Assembly: GCF_000264295.1 (NCBI RefSeq)
Contig: NZ_AJXT01000046.1
Span: forward strand, 1-64,000
Origin: Rhodanobacter spathiphylli B39
Lineage (GTDB): Bacteria > Pseudomonadota > Gammaproteobacteria > Xanthomonadales > Rhodanobacteraceae
Length of the DNA stretch: 64,000 nt
Direction of reading: 5' to 3'
The notes under the pieces are model-generated. The model had not been told where the DNA came from, did no database searches, and was given only the letters and a program-made list of their open reading frames with translations. Within the stretch, counting starts at the first letter, position 1. Each line of letters starts with the position of its first letter. A program made the position numbers and the translations under genes. Below are positions 43,775-53,495 of this stretch, piece by piece.

Positions 43775-44588
43775 GAGCGGAAGCCAGCGGCAGCGTCGGC
43801 GCCCGGCGCGACATCGCGATCAGCCCCAGCCCGACGGCGATCAGCGGCAACGACTGCATCTGTCCCATCGTCACCCACGACGTGCCGAACAGGTAGCCGA
43901 GTTGCGCGTCGGGCACGCGCACGAATTCCACAGCGAAGCGGAAACAGCCGTATAGCAGCGCGAACAGGCCCGACACCAGGTAGCGCGGCCGCGGCTTCAG
44001 CGAAACCAGCCACAACACCGCGAACAGCACCACGCCCTCCAGCAGCATTTCGTACAACTGCGAAGGGTGCCGCGGCAGCCGGTCCGGCGCTTGGGGGAAG
44101 ATCATCGCCCACGGCACGTCAGTCGGCTTGCCCCACAGCTCGCCATTGATGAAGTTGCCCAGACGACCCAGCCCCAGCCCGATCGGCACCAGCGGCGCCA
44201 CGAAATCGATGGTGTCGAAGAAATGCAGTTTCTGCCGCCGCGACCACCACCAGCCCGCCGCCAGCACGCCGAGCAGGCCGCCGTGGAAGCTCATCCCGCC
44301 GTCCCACACCTTGAACAGGGTCAGCGGTGCGGTCCAGATCCAGTCGATGTCGGCATAGAACAGCATGTACCAGATGCGCCCGCCCGCGATCACGCCGAGC
44401 ATGCCGTAGAACAGCAGATCCCCCAGCGCATCGCGGGTGACCGGAAGCCGTCCGCGCCGGCGCCGGTACTCGCCCAGCACGGCCACGAAAAAGAAGCCCA
44501 ACAGATACATCAGGCCATACCAGTGCACCTGCACCGGGCCGAGATGAAACGCGACGGGATTGATATCGACGATGTAGGGCTGGGACAT
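43770..44588 (-). CDS. lgt: Prolipoprotein diacylglyceryl transferase
   Basis: This 272-residue inner-membrane enzyme has seven helices and attaches diacylglycerol to the lipobox cysteine of lipoprotein precursors, such as the LemA-type lipoprotein at 54376. It has [21 protein letters not shown], the substrate-binding HGGLLG and the signature [13 protein letters not shown] with the essential Arg. ATG 44588 is preferred to the longer frame starting at 44648. Confidence 0.96.
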   Translation of the reverse strand: MSQPYIVDINPVAFHLGPVQVHWYGLMYLLGFFFVAVLGEYRRRRGRLPVTRDALGDLLFYGMLGVIAGGRIWYMLFYADIDWIWTAPLTLFKVWDGGMSFHGGLLGVLAAGWWWSRRQKLHFFDTIDFVAPLVPIGLGLGRLGNFINGELWGKPTDVPWAMIFPQAPDRLPRHPSQLYEMLLEGVVLFAVLWLVSLKPRPRYLVSGLFALLYGCFRFAVEFVRVPDAQLGYLFGTSWVTMGQMQSLPLIAVGLGLIAMSRRAPTLPLASAP

Positions 44589-44823
44589 GACGGAGGCGTA
44601 CTGGTAAAGAAAAGCAAGTGTAGCGGGCCGGCAGGGCGCAACGGACATCCACCGCCGCCACTTTTGACGCTGGCTCCGCGCGGGCTAGAATCCTCCACAG
44701 ACAGCACCGCGCGCGTCGGGGAAACGGGAATCGCGCCGCTGTCGGGGAAGATCACGGCCCGACCATGCAAGCATGGTCGCATGGCCTGATTCATTGCACT
44801 CGGATCGCATCAAGGGGAAATCG

Positions 44824-46791
44824 ATGTCCTGTCACTTCGCGCGGACACTGCTGTCCGCTACTTGCCTGCTATTGCCGCTCGCCGCCGTGGCGGCCGATGT
44901 GGTGCCCGCGGAGGACTTCGCGCGCCACGCACCACTGACGATGCCCAGCCTTTCCCCGGACGGAAAGCACTTCGCCGTCAACATGAACCTTGCCGACGGC
45001 GATTCGCACGCCCTGGTGGTTTATGACGTAGCCGACATGAGCAAGCCGATCAGCATGTTGCGCCTGCCCAAGTACGAACTGGCCGTCGACATCTCCTGGG
45101 TCAGCAACACGCGGTTGGTGGTGGAAAAGGGCAGACAACAGGGTTCGATTGACAAGCCAGTGGCAACCGGCGAGGTGATCGCCACCGACATCGACGGTAA
45201 GCACCAGGACTACCTGTACGGCCCCGAAAGCAACTACGGCACCCGCGCAGGCACGCGCGGCACCGACCGGGGCTGGGGTTTCGTGGCCGGCCTGCCGGAA
45301 CTCGCCAACGGCAACTTCTTCATGACCACGTACAGCTGGGACAACCAGGATTACAGCACCCTGTACGATGTCGATGCCGGCAGGAACACCCGGCACCTGG
45401 TCGGCCAGATCAAGGTGGGCGGCCTGAGCTTCATGGTCGGGCCTGATGGCAAGGCTCACTATGCCTTCGGTCGCAACGACAACTGGGACTACGTCATCTA
45501 TCACTCGCAAGGTGGCAACTGGACGCAGATGAATCCCAGCCAGGCTGGCGGGACTTTCACCCCGCTTTTCTTCACCCCGGACCGGCAGCGCATCTACGCC
45601 AGTCAGTCTGTCGACGGCGGCCCGGCATCACTGATCGAGCAGGACGAACTGGGTGGCAACCGCAAGGTCCTGGCCAGCGACAGCTTTGCCAGCATCGGCA
45701 TCATGGAGATCACCCCTCATCCCTACCGGCCCTTCGCCACCACGCTGGCCACCGGTATACCCCAGCCCAACTATGTCGACCCCAACGCACCGATAGCCAA
45801 GCTCCATCGGGCACTCAGCCTGAAGTTTCCCGGGAGCTACGTGCACTTCGTCAACTTCAGCGAGGATGGCGGGAAGCTGCTGTTCTCCGTCAGCAGCGAC
45901 CGTGACCCGGGCAGCTATTTCCTGATCGATACCAGGAACTACAAGGTCATCAAGCTGTTCTCAGCTGAGCCGTGGATCGATCCGGGCAAGATGGCCGAAC
46001 GGCGCCCGCTGCATTTCAAGGCTCGCGACGGCATGGAGCTGGAAGCCATCCTCACCATCCCCAAGGGTGCCGACCTTGCAAAGCTGCCGATGGTGCTGAT
46101 GCCTCATGGTGGTCCGATCGATGTGCAGGACGACTGGTTCTACGATGGCGACGCCCAGTTTCTGGCCAACCGCGGTTACCTCGTGCTGCAGGTGAATTAC
46201 CGAGGTTCAAGCGGTCGCGGCGTGAACTTCCGGGACGCCGGATACCGCCAGTGGGGTACCGGAATCCAGCAGGATCTCATTGATGCCGTCAAATGGGCGA
46301 TCGCCGAAAACTATGCCGATCCCCAGCGCGTCTGCGTCTACGGCGCCAGCTTCGGTGGCTACTCGGCACTGATGGCGCCCATTCGCGCGCCCGGCATGTT
46401 CAAGTGTGCGGTTGGCTACGCAGGCATCTATGACATGGGTCTGCGCTACAAGAAGGGTGACACGCAGGAAAGCAAGGCCGGTCGCAATGCCTTGCGCATC
46501 CAGATGGGCGACAACCCGGCCGAACTGGCTGCCAACTCACCGGTGAACCTGGCCGGCAAGATCGACGTTCCCGTGTTCCTGATCCACGGAGAAGACGACC
46601 AGCGGGCGCCATTTGCCCATGCCAAGGCGATGCGGGCTGCGCTCGAAGCCGCCCACAAGCCATACGAATGGCTGAGCAAGCCGGGAGAAGGCCACGGGTT
46701 CTACGACGAGAAGAACAACGTCGAGCTCTATACGAAGCTGCAGGCGTTCCTTGAAAAGAACATTGGCCCAGGCGTGACGACCACGCATTGA
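44824..46791 (+). CDS. Exported S9 family peptidase, first of a tandem pair
   Basis: This 655-residue protein has a signal peptide (residues 1-23). A propeptide-like PAEDFARHAPLTMPSLSPDGK motif and a beta-propeller follow, then the S9 hydrolase domain with MPHGGPIDVQD, GASFGGYSALMAPIRAPGMF (Ser nucleophile), HGEDDQRAP and GHGFYDE for Asp and His. It would degrade oligopeptides in the periplasm. ATG 44824 has AAGGGGAAATCG upstream. A perfect 8-bp hairpin (GACCATGC AA GCATGGTC) lies 46-63 bp upstream with no T-run. Confidence 0.92.
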   Translation: MSCHFARTLLSATCLLLPLAAVAADVVPAEDFARHAPLTMPSLSPDGKHFAVNMNLADGDSHALVVYDVADMSKPISMLRLPKYELAVDISWVSNTRLVVEKGRQQGSIDKPVATGEVIATDIDGKHQDYLYGPESNYGTRAGTRGTDRGWGFVAGLPELANGNFFMTTYSWDNQDYSTLYDVDAGRNTRHLVGQIKVGGLSFMVGPDGKAHYAFGRNDNWDYVIYHSQGGNWTQMNPSQAGGTFTPLFFTPDRQRIYASQSVDGGPASLIEQDELGGNRKVLASDSFASIGIMEITPHPYRPFATTLATGIPQPNYVDPNAPIAKLHRALSLKFPGSYVHFVNFSEDGGKLLFSVSSDRDPGSYFLIDTRNYKVIKLFSAEPWIDPGKMAERRPLHFKARDGMELEAILTIPKGADLAKLPMVLMPHGGPIDVQDDWFYDGDAQFLANRGYLVLQVNYRGSSGRGVNFRDAGYRQWGTGIQQDLIDAVKWAIAENYADPQRVCVYGASFGGYSALMAPIRAPGMFKCAVGYAGIYDMGLRYKKGDTQESKAGRNALRIQMGDNPAELAANSPVNLAGKIDVPVFLIHGEDDQRAPFAHAKAMRAALEAAHKPYEWLSKPGEGHGFYDEKNNVELYTKLQAFLEKNIGPGVTTTH

Positions 46792-46829
46792 CTTGTGTCG
46801 GACGAACCCGTCCAGTAGTGGAGAAGATC

Positions 46830-48821
46830 GTGACCATTCACCGTTTTGTTCGACTGACCACGCTTGCCCTGTTGTATTTCTGGACGCAGATGTCCGTCCA
46901 GGCTGCAGAGATACCGTACAAGGATTTCGCCCGGCATCCATCGCTGACGAACCCGGTGATCTCTCCCGATGGCAGGCATCTCGCCGTCTCGCTGCACAAT
47001 GAGGATGGCAGCTACCAGCTCGGCGTGCTTACGTTACCGGACTTGAAACCGGTCAGCCGCCTGAACATGGCTGCGCGAACCCTGCCCATCGATATCACCT
47101 GGGTCAGCAATACCCGACTGGTGATGGGCCTGGGCGAAGAGAACGGCACGCTCGAGGCACCCCAGGGTACCGGTGAGGTGGTCGCGGTCGACTTCGATGG
47201 CTCGCACAAACGCGTGCTCTACAGCTGGCGCGTGCGCGATACCAAGGGCGCCAACATGAACGTCCTGGGGATGGTCCGGGGTGCTGGCTTCATCGCCGGC
47301 ACGCCGCACCAGCTAAACGGTCACGTCTACATCAGTGTCAGCCCGTTTCGCACCCACGCCAGCAGCGGAACACGCGACAGCGGACAGTCACTGATCTACG
47401 ACGTCGAGACGACCAGTGGCTACCCACGCCTGATGGGAGAGATCGACGAAGCCGGGATGACGTTTGTGTTGCACGACGACGTGGCGCGCTTTGCGTACGG
47501 CAGCAATCAGGATGATCCATATCGCATCGATGTCTACAGTCGCGAAAATGCCGAGGCCCCATGGAAGCTGCTGCCGGGCAACGTCACCGGCAAACGGCTG
47601 GTGCCGATGCACATCAGTGCCGATGGCAAGCATCTCTATTCGTTGTACAGCGCCAACGGCGGTCCCGACCAGCTGGTGATAAGCAATCTCGACGGCAGCG
47701 ACCGCAAGGTGCTTGCCAGCGATGACTTCGCGTCCGTCAGCGATGTGCTCTGGACGCCATATCCCTACCAGCCTTATGCCGTGGTATTTGATACCGGGAA
47801 GCCTCACATCAAGTACCTTGATGAGGGCGTCTTTGCACAGATCAGCGCAGCGCTGGCCCAGAAGTTTCCCGATGAGTTCCTCACGGTGGCCAACGCCAGC
47901 CAGGACGGCATGCAACTGATCATCGGCGCACGCAGTGATCGTGACCCGGGAACCTATGCCCTGTTCGATCGCGCCACGATGAACCTCAAGCCACTGTTCC
48001 GCAGCCTGCCTTGGATCGACCCGCAACAAATGGTGGCCCGCAAGCCCATCACGTTTACGGCCAGCGACGGCACTCAACTGGCCGGCTTCCTGACCATGCC
48101 GTCAAACAGTGCCGGCAAACCCGTACCGCTGGTACTGCTGCCACATGGCGGACCGATCGGTGTGGCCGATTCGTGGAGCTACGACCCCTGGTCCCAGTTC
48201 CTGGCCAATCGCGGCTATGGCGTATTGCAGGTCAATTATCGGGGCTCGGGTGGTCGCGGCACCAACTTCGAACACTCGGGTTACAAGCAATTCGGCACCG
48301 GCATCCAGCAGGATCTGATCGACGGCGTGAAGTGGGCCATCCAGCAGGGCTACGCCGATGCCGGGCGCGTATGCATCTTCGGCGCCAGCTTCGGCGGGTA
48401 CTCCTCGCTGATGGCACCGATCCGCGCGCCGGGCATGTTCAAGTGCGCGGTGGATTATGCCGGCGTTTCCGACTACGCGATCGAACTGCACCGCAGCGAC
48501 ACCCGGCGCTCTGCGGGTGGCCGAAACTATTTCGTCCAGGCAATCGGCACGGACGACGCCACGATTCGCGAGATCTCACCGATCTACCACCTGGACAAAT
48601 TCACTATCCCGGTGCTGATCATTCATGGCAAGGACGACCCGCGGGTCCCTTACGAGAACGCAACCGAATTGCGCTCGGCGCTGGACAAGGCTGGAAAGCC
48701 GTATGAGTGGCTGGTGCGCGACAAGGAACAGCACGGCTTCTACAGCGAAGAGAACAATCTTGCGTTCTACGAGACTCTGCAGGCGTTCCTTGACAAGCAC
48801 ATCGGCAAGGACGTGCACTGA
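46830..48821 (+). CDS. Exported S9 family peptidase, second of a tandem pair
   Basis: This 663-residue protein is homologous throughout to the preceding gene (for example DFARHPSLTNPVISPDGR and GASFGGYSSLMAPIRAPGMFKCAVDYAG). It has Asp and His in HGKDDPRVP and QHGFYSE. No ATG suits; GTG 46830 with GGAGAAG about 5 nt ahead yields a proper signal peptide (residues 1-27). A TTG at 46788 would overlap the previous stop. The pair arose by tandem duplication and probably differs in peptide specificity. Confidence 0.91.
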   Translation: MTIHRFVRLTTLALLYFWTQMSVQAAEIPYKDFARHPSLTNPVISPDGRHLAVSLHNEDGSYQLGVLTLPDLKPVSRLNMAARTLPIDITWVSNTRLVMGLGEENGTLEAPQGTGEVVAVDFDGSHKRVLYSWRVRDTKGANMNVLGMVRGAGFIAGTPHQLNGHVYISVSPFRTHASSGTRDSGQSLIYDVETTSGYPRLMGEIDEAGMTFVLHDDVARFAYGSNQDDPYRIDVYSRENAEAPWKLLPGNVTGKRLVPMHISADGKHLYSLYSANGGPDQLVISNLDGSDRKVLASDDFASVSDVLWTPYPYQPYAVVFDTGKPHIKYLDEGVFAQISAALAQKFPDEFLTVANASQDGMQLIIGARSDRDPGTYALFDRATMNLKPLFRSLPWIDPQQMVARKPITFTASDGTQLAGFLTMPSNSAGKPVPLVLLPHGGPIGVADSWSYDPWSQFLANRGYGVLQVNYRGSGGRGTNFEHSGYKQFGTGIQQDLIDGVKWAIQQGYADAGRVCIFGASFGGYSSLMAPIRAPGMFKCAVDYAGVSDYAIELHRSDTRRSAGGRNYFVQAIGTDDATIREISPIYHLDKFTIPVLIIHGKDDPRVPYENATELRSALDKAGKPYEWLVRDKEQHGFYSEENNLAFYETLQAFLDKHIGKDVH

Positions 48822-49157
48822 GAGACATCATCCTCCCACTGGCTTGCTGCAACGTCGACGATCCGCCGCCCTTCCTGTGCCCAAGGCTGGTGGACGGGCG
48901 GCCGGCGCAGCTGATTGCAGGCCACCGGGCCAGCTGACAGTGCAGGTCGAATCCCGCTCTGTTTCCAAGCGCAACGGAAGCCGTCGCTACAATTGCCCTG
49001 ACACCTTGTTGCGGCGCTGTAAACCTTGCGTTATCGTCGAAATCGTGATCGGCCGCACCATACGGGCGACCGATCGCGAATCTGGATGTCGGGGGACATC
49101 CGTCGAAGGTCCGCGACTGGTAACGCGCGGACATTCCTGTCAGCAAAGGGGATATTC
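48822..49157 (+). other. Leader region of the TonB receptor gene
   Basis: This 336-bp gap contains no gene. It holds two perfect 7-bp hairpins, GGATGTC/GACATCC at about 49083-49100 and GTCCGCG/CGCGGAC at about 49110-49133, close to the receptor start. They could structure the 5' leader; no known riboswitch was recognised. Confidence 0.4.
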
Positions 49158-52022
49158 ATGCATCGCAAGCTTCTCGCAAGCGCCATCTGTGCTTCGCTGG
49201 TCCTGCCCTTGTGGGCGAACGCTGCCAAGGCGCAAAGCCAGGACGGCAGCAGTTCCAGTCAGGACACCACTCAAACCGATCAATCCAGCAGCCAGGCAAA
49301 CGAGAAGAATGCCACGAAGCTGAAGAGCATCCAGGTCACCGGCTCCCTGCTGCCACGCTCACAGATCGAGACGGCCACGCCGACGATCCAGATCACGGCC
49401 GAAGACATCACCAAGCAGGGTTTCACCACCGTTGCCGATGCCCTGCAAGCCTTGCCGCAAGCCACGGGTTCCGTGCAAGGGGCGCAGTTCTCGGGCGGCT
49501 TCACCCAGGGCGCGCAGACCATCAGCCTGCTCGGTCTCGATCCCGGCTTCACCCTGTTCCTCATCGACGGCAAGCCGATGGCTGACTACCCCCTGCTGTA
49601 CAACGGCTCGGGGAATTTCGTGGACATCTCAACGATCCCGATGGCGATGGTCGACCACATCGACATCGTTCCCGGCAACCAGTCTGCGATTTACGGCTCC
49701 AGCGCGATCGCCGGCGTGGTGAACATCATCCTGAAGCAGCACGTCCAGGGCGTCACCATGAACCTGCGAGGCGGCGGCTTCAGCGAAGGCGGCGGTGGCA
49801 GCCAGCGCTTCCAGCTTACCGGCGGTCACGATTGGGAAAAGGCCAAGCTGACCTACAGCCTGGAATTGCGCAATCAGCGTCCGATCTATCGTTACCAGCG
49901 CCGCTGGTTCGATTCCAACAACGACCGTCCGGGCCTGGCCGCCGGCCAGAGCCGGCCGGCGCTGGACTACTTGCTGGTCGACCTGTTCTACGACCAGATC
50001 GGCACCGATCAATTCTTCGTGCCGGGGGGCAAGGCCAGTTGTGACCGGGTGGCGGGCGGCTCCGACAACACCACCGTCTATGCGACGGATGCTGCCGGCC
50101 GCGGCAATTTCTGCGGCAGTCCGAATTCGCCTGCATATTCCACCATCATGAATGGTGCAAAGGCTGGCACGGGCTATCTGAACTTCTCGTACGACATCTC
50201 ACCGAATGCTCAGTTCTATGCAAACGGCCTGTTGAACGTGAGCAAGACCGATTATTACGTCGGAACCAACTATACCTGGTGGGGGTCCGGCCAGGATTAC
50301 GGCGTAATTTACGGTGCCAACGTCGACAACGGCTCTGCCGACGACGGCCCCGGCTCCTTCATCCAGACCCAGTACACCATCGACAGCTCCGCCAATGGCA
50401 TTGGCAACGCGGCCAATGAAACGGATCTCAACCGCTCCTACGTTGCCAACGTGGGTTTCCGCGGCACGTTCGGTGATTCCGATTGGGCCTACGATGCCTA
50501 CTACCACCGCTCCGACAACGTGATCACCACCCGCCAGTTGCACCTGGTGGCCGACAAGGTCGACAACTACTTCCTGGGTGACCAGATCGGTTACGACCCG
50601 GTCTTCGACTACTACCCGGTGTTCAACCTCAACCTCGATCGCTTCTATTCGCTGATGACGCCCGAGGTCTATAACTCCCTCAGCGAACAGATCCGCACCC
50701 GATCACACACCTACACCCAGGAAGTGACCGGCACGGTCACCAACACGAACTTGTTCGATCTGCCTGGTGGCTCGGCGGGACTGGCAGTGTTGATGCAGTA
50801 CGGCAATCAGAAGTGGGAGAACCCGACGGATCCGCGGCTGATCAACGGCTACTTCTGGGGCCTCACCGGTACCCAGGGCGAGGGCACGCGAGATCGCTAT
50901 GCCGCCGCCACGGAGTTGAGCCTGCCGGTAACCACCTGGCTGACTGCCAGCGCGTCGGCCCGCTATGACACTTACAAGGCCGCCGGCCGCACCGACTCGA
51001 AAGCTACCTTCAAGATGGGGCTGGAATGGCGCCCGGTCGATACCCTGCTTGTCCGCGGCACCTACGCTACCGCGTTCCGCGCACCGGACATGGCAGGCCT
51101 GTTCCAGGGCGAGAGCGGCTTCTACACCAACGTGGTGGATTACTACCGCTGCCGCGTGGAAGATGGCGACCAGTTCGACGTCGACACCTGCCCGTACAAC
51201 AACGAGCAGGTTCAAGGCAGCCAGGCAGGCAACAAGAACCTGAAGAACATCACGGCGAAGTCGCTGACTGGCGGCATCGTGTGGTCGCCCAGTTCGAACT
51301 TCAACATTCACGCCGACTACTATCGGGTCAACATCAGCAACGAGGTGTCCCAGCGCAGCATCAACGGCATCCTGTCTCTGGAGGCCGACTGCCGGCTTGG
51401 TCACACCATCGGCGGGTCGCCAGTGGATATCAACTCGCCGCGTTGCGTAGAGGCACTGGCGTTGATTGACCGCAACAACGATCCTGCAAATCCGCTGCAG
51501 TCGGGCATCAACAGCGTGAGCACCTATCCGATCAACATCTCCCAGGAAAAGGTGACTGGTGCCACGGCCGGTGCGCAATACCACTGGGATGCCGGTCGTT
51601 TTGGCGACTTCAATTTCTCGGCTGACTACAACGTCACCCTGGATCACACCTACCAGCAGTACCCGGGTGATCCGACGCTGGATCTGCTCTCGTACCGCAC
51701 CTTCCCCCGAGAGTTCAAACATCGCGAAAGTGCCACCATCAACTGGACCAAGGGCCCAGTGAGCACCACGCTCTACGGTCTTCGCAACGGTCCGACGATG
51801 AACTACAAGGAAACCGGCACCGTGGGCCCGTGGATCACCTACAACGCGAGCATCCAGTTGCAGGTGAACGACGAAGTGAAGGTATCGCTGATCTCCAACA
51901 ATCTGCTGAACAAGCGGCCACCGCGTGACAGCACCTACACCGCCTACCCGTTCTACGACGGCTTCAACTACAACGGCTACGGTCGCTCGATCTTCGCCGA
52001 GCTTGAGTGGAAGCTGTTCTGA
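49158..52022 (+). CDS. TonB-dependent outer-membrane receptor
   Basis: This 954-residue protein has a signal peptide (residues 1-24), a Ser/Gln-rich linker and the plug beginning KLKSIQVTGSLLPRSQIETATP. It includes LIDGKPMAD and the STIPMAMVDHIDIVPGNQSAIYGSSAIAGVVNI box, then a beta-barrel ending in ...IFAELEWKLF, with the C-terminal Phe needed for Bam insertion. Such 900+ residue receptors in Xanthomonadales import large substrates, often peptides or glycans. Its place right after two exported peptidases suggests peptide uptake. ATG 49158 follows AAAGGGGATATTC. Confidence 0.93.
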   Translation: MHRKLLASAICASLVLPLWANAAKAQSQDGSSSSQDTTQTDQSSSQANEKNATKLKSIQVTGSLLPRSQIETATPTIQITAEDITKQGFTTVADALQALPQATGSVQGAQFSGGFTQGAQTISLLGLDPGFTLFLIDGKPMADYPLLYNGSGNFVDISTIPMAMVDHIDIVPGNQSAIYGSSAIAGVVNIILKQHVQGVTMNLRGGGFSEGGGGSQRFQLTGGHDWEKAKLTYSLELRNQRPIYRYQRRWFDSNNDRPGLAAGQSRPALDYLLVDLFYDQIGTDQFFVPGGKASCDRVAGGSDNTTVYATDAAGRGNFCGSPNSPAYSTIMNGAKAGTGYLNFSYDISPNAQFYANGLLNVSKTDYYVGTNYTWWGSGQDYGVIYGANVDNGSADDGPGSFIQTQYTIDSSANGIGNAANETDLNRSYVANVGFRGTFGDSDWAYDAYYHRSDNVITTRQLHLVADKVDNYFLGDQIGYDPVFDYYPVFNLNLDRFYSLMTPEVYNSLSEQIRTRSHTYTQEVTGTVTNTNLFDLPGGSAGLAVLMQYGNQKWENPTDPRLINGYFWGLTGTQGEGTRDRYAAATELSLPVTTWLTASASARYDTYKAAGRTDSKATFKMGLEWRPVDTLLVRGTYATAFRAPDMAGLFQGESGFYTNVVDYYRCRVEDGDQFDVDTCPYNNEQVQGSQAGNKNLKNITAKSLTGGIVWSPSSNFNIHADYYRVNISNEVSQRSINGILSLEADCRLGHTIGGSPVDINSPRCVEALALIDRNNDPANPLQSGINSVSTYPINISQEKVTGATAGAQYHWDAGRFGDFNFSADYNVTLDHTYQQYPGDPTLDLLSYRTFPREFKHRESATINWTKGPVSTTLYGLRNGPTMNYKETGTVGPWITYNASIQLQVNDEVKVSLISNNLLNKRPPRDSTYTAYPFYDGFNYNGYGRSIFAELEWKLF

Positions 52023-52040
52023 CGACAACTCACCCGCTGC

Positions 52041-52078
52041 AAAGAAGAAGGGTCGGCTCGTGCCGGCCCTTCTTCTTT
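52041..52078 (+). terminator. Strong stem-loop terminator after the TonB receptor
   Basis: A 17-bp stem (52041-52057 with 52062-52078; one G-T pair) with loop TCGT begins 18 nt after the receptor stop. The right arm ends CTTCTTCTTT. It is among the strongest stem-loops in the window and should separate the receptor from the Sel1-like gene. Confidence 0.88.
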
Positions 52079-52142
52079 GGTTTCGCGTGCGGTGGCGTAT
52101 AGTCGCAACCCGGAGAATTTGAGCAGAACAAGGAGGATGCGC

Positions 52143-52940
52143 ATGAAATTTCGACTGCAATTCGCCAGCTTGCTGTTGAGTGCCAGCGTCGGTTGCACCC
52201 TCGCAGCCACCGGAACACCGGTTGTCGACCAGGACATGCGCGATACCTTGCGTGCCATGAGCGATGCATCCACCTGGGGACATCCCGACCAGTTCGGCCA
52301 GTACGCAGGCATGCAGCGCTACGCCAAGGGAGAATACGCCGACGCGTTGAAGTACTTCCTGATCGGTGCGAAGTACGCCGACAAGCTTTCGCAACTGAGC
52401 ATCGGGCTGATGTACCTGCATGGCGACGGCGTCGCTACGAATCTGATACTCGCCTATGCATGGACCGCAGTCTCCGCGGAACGGGGCTATCCTCAGTTCG
52501 TGGCAACACGTGACCGGATATGGGCGTCGCTGACGCCATCGCAGCAAGTCGAGGCCATAAGGGCCCAGACGATCATCACCGCCGAGTACGGCGACAGCGT
52601 GGCCAAGCCGAGGATGACTCGCGAACTCAACTACTGGCGTACGCAGATGACCGGCTCGCACATCGGTTTCGACAGCGGGGTGCAGCACGTGGACAAGGCC
52701 ATGCTATCCGGCGGCGTACCTAGCGCGAACTGTGCTCGCCGTACCCTGGGCAACGTTCCGATCGCCGGATGCGGCGGCGACGTGTACGCGAGATGGCGCT
52801 GGGATCCAAAAACCTACTACTCGGTCGTGGATTCGAACTGGAAAGGGAAGGTTACCGTCGGCGACGTGCAGCCAGTGACGGTTCCGCCGACCAGGAATGC
52901 TGTCCGGACGCCAGCAGATGGACACATCGACGGAAAATGA
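52143..52940 (+). CDS. Sel1-repeat-like exported protein
   Basis: This 265-residue protein has a signal peptide (about residues 1-22) and Sel1/TPR-like helices around MQRYAKGEYADALKYFLIGAKYADKLSQLSIGLMYLHGDGVATNLILAYAWTAVSAERG. Its C-terminal region carries three cysteines. Sel1 repeats mediate protein contacts in the periplasm. ATG 52143 sits 6 nt after AAGGAGG, better than ATG 52137. Confidence 0.82.
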   Translation: MKFRLQFASLLLSASVGCTLAATGTPVVDQDMRDTLRAMSDASTWGHPDQFGQYAGMQRYAKGEYADALKYFLIGAKYADKLSQLSIGLMYLHGDGVATNLILAYAWTAVSAERGYPQFVATRDRIWASLTPSQQVEAIRAQTIITAEYGDSVAKPRMTRELNYWRTQMTGSHIGFDSGVQHVDKAMLSGGVPSANCARRTLGNVPIAGCGGDVYARWRWDPKTYYSVVDSNWKGKVTVGDVQPVTVPPTRNAVRTPADGHIDGK

Positions 52941-52991
52941 GGCATCTGCTGTGTCGGCATGCATTCACGCCAGCCAGGCAGCACTGCCGGA

Positions 52992-53495
52992 TCAGAGCAA
53001 TACCGGCCGGTTGGGCAACTCGTCGGGACGGGCCCCCTCATTCCCGGGAAAATGACGTTCCAGCAACTCGCTTGCCGCAGCGATGCCGGCAAGACTGCCC
53101 GCGCGCCAGTCGCCACCGGCATAGCACTCGCGCATGCGCGCGCAGATCGCGCTCCATTCTTCGGCCGGGACCTTCGCCGCGATGCCGCGGTCGGCGACGA
53201 CCTCGATGCGATGCTCGGCCATCAGCACGTAGAGCAGCACGCCGCAATTGTGCTCGGTGTCCCACACACGCAGCTGCGTGAACAGCTGCCGCGCGCGGGT
53301 CGGTGCGTCGAGGCCGCCCAGCACGTCCGCCAGTGCCAGTCGCGACTCGACCGCAAAACGGATCTCGCCCAGGTGGGTGCGTTCGCCCGCCGCGATCGCC
53401 GCGGCCATCTCGTCCAGCAAGGCTGGCGAAAAGCGGCGTGACAGGCGAAACCAGTCACCGGACAGATTCAGCCAAAGCCGTCGCATGCGCTCCAT
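52992..53495 (-). CDS. TPM-domain protein (YgcG/RamA-like), second of the pair
   Basis: This 167-residue protein has no signal peptide. It carries the TPM_phosphatase fold: FRLSRRFSPALLDEMAAAIAAGERTHLGEIRFAVE, ARQLFTQLRVWDTEHNCGVLLYVLMAEHRIEVVADRGIAAKV. It is translationally coupled to the upstream TPM gene (TGATG overlap). LemA-TPM-TPM operons are common in proteobacteria; their function is poorly defined. Confidence 0.9.
   Translation of the reverse strand: MERMRRLWLNLSGDWFRLSRRFSPALLDEMAAAIAAGERTHLGEIRFAVESRLALADVLGGLDAPTRARQLFTQLRVWDTEHNCGVLLYVLMAEHRIEVVADRGIAAKVPAEEWSAICARMRECYAGGDWRAGSLAGIAAASELLERHFPGNEGARPDELPNRPVLL

Noticed and set aside
44761-44778. Perfect 8-bp hairpin GACCATGC/GCATGGTC upstream of the first S9 peptidase, considered as a terminator or riboswitch
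   Set aside because: It lacks a T-run and any wider conserved structure that I can recognise; it is mentioned only in the gene entry.
50703-52688. Long minus-strand open frame opposite the TonB receptor and Sel1-like gene
   Set aside because: It is an antisense shadow of high-GC coding DNA: the product is rich in Arg, Gly, Val and His, has no recognisable family, and the plus-strand genes are clear.
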